Source of the DNA: Bdellovibrio bacteriovorus str. Tiberius
GTDB taxonomy: Bacteria > Bdellovibrionota > Bdellovibrionia > Bdellovibrionales > Bdellovibrionaceae
Reading direction: 5' to 3'
NCBI RefSeq assembly: GCF_000317895.1
Contig: NC_019567.1
Location: forward strand, 3,224,001-3,288,000
Length of the DNA stretch: 64,000 nucleotides
Shown here in pieces: positions 62,699-64,000 of this stretch. The notes beneath the pieces are model-generated. The model worked only from the letters and a program-made list of their open reading frames with translations, did no database searches and was not told the DNA's origin. Position numbers and translations under genes: made by a program. Each line of letters opens with the position of its first letter. Position 1 is the first letter of the stretch.

Positions 62699-63609
62699 TG
62701 AAGAAGAGTTCGATGGACAAAGAACACAAACAGAGCAAGCTGGTTTTGAAAGAAAACGGCAGCATTGGTTTGGTCTATCGCCTGGAGACTGCGCAAGCGG
62801 TCTCTTTGGCTAAAAAGGTCGCGGAATTTCTGAAAGAACGCGGCTTTGACGTCTTCACCTGCCCTGATCAGAAAGTGGTTGCGGGCACGAAGGCGGCGAA
62901 AACCAAAAAGCACATGGACGATCTGAAACTGGTGATCGTTCTTGGCGGTGACGGAACGTACTTGCGTGCCGTTCGTTTGCTGGAAGGTCGCAGTGTTCCT
63001 ATTCTGGGCTTCAACATGGGCTCGTTGGGTTTCCTGACAGCTCACAGTGCGGATTCCTGCTTTGATATCATCGAAAAAACTCTGGATGGAAAAATGGTTC
63101 AGCGTCCGCGCTCCATGATCCATTCCAAAATCCTGCGCAAAGGAAAGGTTCGTGCCGAGTACCACGCGCTGAACGACATGGTGATTGAAAGGGGCTCGAT
63201 GTCCCAATTGATCAACACGGCGATTTATTCTGAAAAGTTCCTGGTAAGTCAGGTGAAGGCCGATGGTTTCATCGTGGCAAGTCCTTCGGGCTCCACGGCG
63301 TACAATCTGGCAGCGGGTGGCCCGATCTGCCATCCGGAATCCCCGGTGTTTGTGGTGACCCCGGTGGCGCCTCACAGCCTGACTTCCCGTCCGTTGTTGT
63401 TCCCGGATGACCGGGAGCTTTCTTTCCGTCTGGAGGGTAAAACCCAAAAGGCCCACTTCATCGTGGACGGACAGAAGATGACCGAGCTGACGGCCGATGA
63501 CGAAGTCATCATCAGCCGCTCTTGTTATGACCACTGGATGGTTCGTGAAGCCAATCACAACTATTTCCATTTGCTGCGCGAGAAACTGAAATTCGGCGAT
63601 CGAAACTGA
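62698..63609 (+). CDS. nadK: NAD kinase NadK
   Basis: Phosphorylates NAD to NADP with ATP. The 303-residue protein has the conserved GGDGTYLRA (about 82-90), NMGSLGFLT and SPSGSTAYNLAAGGPI. ATG 62698 overlaps the peptidase stop (TAATG); an alternative start is ATG 62713. It is in one operon with the peptidase and recN. Confidence 0.93.
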   Translation: MKKSSMDKEHKQSKLVLKENGSIGLVYRLETAQAVSLAKKVAEFLKERGFDVFTCPDQKVVAGTKAAKTKKHMDDLKLVIVLGGDGTYLRAVRLLEGRSVPILGFNMGSLGFLTAHSADSCFDIIEKTLDGKMVQRPRSMIHSKILRKGKVRAEYHALNDMVIERGSMSQLINTAIYSEKFLVSQVKADGFIVASPSGSTAYNLAAGGPICHPESPVFVVTPVAPHSLTSRPLLFPDDRELSFRLEGKTQKAHFIVDGQKMTELTADDEVIISRSCYDHWMVREANHNYFHLLREKLKFGDRN

Positions 63610-63624
63610 GCTTAAGGAAAGATT

Positions 63625-64000
63625 ATGTTACTTGAGTTGAAAGTGTCCAATTTTGCGATTATCGAAAACCTGCATGTCTCTTTCAAAGAGGGACTGAACA
63701 TCATGAGCGGTGAAACCGGTGCCGGTAAATCCGTTCTGCTGAAAAGTCTTTCCCTGTTGATGGGCGGCAAAGGTTCCAGCGACACCATTCGTACGGGCGC
63801 CACTCAGGCGACCATCGAAGGTTCATTTGATATTTCCTCCCGCCCCGACATTCAGAAAATGCTGCACGATATGGGCATTGAAGCCGAAGAGCAGACACTG
63901 ATTGTCCGCCGTGTGCTGAGCGCTGGTGACAAATCCAAGGTTTATCTGAACGGCGGCTTAAGCACCCTCAACAGCTTGAAAGATATCGTGGCTCCGATGG
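63625..64000 (+). CDS. recN: DNA repair protein RecN (5' part, runs past window)
   Basis: An SMC-like ATPase that acts in double-strand break repair. Only the first 125 residues are in the window: LELKVSNFAIIENL, the Walker A MSGETGAGKSVLLKSL (about 32-47), and the RTG/VYLNG segment typical of RecN. ATG 63625 follows AAGGAAAG 15 bases after nadK. The rest lies beyond the right edge. Confidence 0.92.
   Translation, partial: MLLELKVSNFAIIENLHVSFKEGLNIMSGETGAGKSVLLKSLSLLMGGKGSSDTIRTGATQATIEGSFDISSRPDIQKMLHDMGIEAEEQTLIVRRVLSAGDKSKVYLNGGLSTLNSLKDIVAPM

Noticed and set aside
1-64000. tRNA, rRNA, CRISPR arrays, insertion sequences or phage genes
   Set aside because: I scanned the gaps between genes and found no cloverleaf, spaced repeat array, transposase or integrase.

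Overview
The window looks like chromosome from a Gram-negative, Bdellovibrio-like predatory deltaproteobacterium (Bdellovibrionota). This is inferred from the mix of genes, not from a marker gene. GC is moderate and genes are dense. There is an unusually large set of secreted proteins, lipoproteins and outer-membrane beta-barrels. Housekeeping genes (nadB, coaE, nadK, recN, an RNase H) are scattered among them. I saw no tRNA, rRNA, CRISPR array, transposase or prophage gene.

Layout. 1-1750: a sensor histidine kinase on the minus strand, cut by the window edge. 1890-4990: nadB, a monoacylglycerol-lipase-like hydrolase and a lipoprotein. 5024-6561 (minus): an SDR and an RNase HI with a hybrid-binding-like domain at its C-terminus. 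6761-9410: a secreted PHB-depolymerase-type esterase behind a tiny coupled ORF, and a VWA-like lipoprotein. 9418-12608 (minus): an AT-rich two-gene unit with a C39-like secreted protein, probably acquired. 12875-15256: a barrel, a secreted HAD-like protein and a DUF5602-like protein. 15545-20443: a very large metalloprotease lipoprotein. 20556-33726: a small secreted protein, a PilZ-like protein, an AddAB-like helicase/nuclease pair apparently co-transcribed with envelope genes, and a locus of three paralogous PorV/FadL-like barrels with two lipoproteins. 33717-36349: coaE and a Ser/Thr kinase with a PEGA domain.

The most distinctive content is lipid-related. Operon A (36390-44865, plus) couples an acyl-CoA synthetase, a formyltransferase-like enzyme, an alpha/beta-hydrolase fused to an acyl-AMP ligase, a UbiA-type membrane transferase and a rifampin-phosphotransferase-like dikinase. 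Operon B (53912-46883, minus) carries a diacylglycerol-kinase-like lipid kinase, an SDR, a long acyl-ACP-reductase-like protein, a LolA-like carrier, a beta-barrel and a BtaA/DUF3419-like transferase. Operon C (59339-56144, minus) carries an AMIN-like protein, a barrel and a Lol/MacB-type ABC pair. Together these suggest synthesis of an unusual lipid and its movement across the envelope, but the product cannot be read from the sequence.

The right end holds an M3 oligopeptidase, nadK and the start of recN. Notable non-coding features are a perfect 28-bp inverted repeat (60301-60421), a nested palindromic intergenic repeat (46770-46891), three 11-bp tandem repeats over a ribosome binding site (54231-54263), a recurring TTTGAGACA / CCCCTGAT promoter element near lipoprotein and barrel genes, and FliA-like promoter sequences in the divergent 30886-31088 gap.
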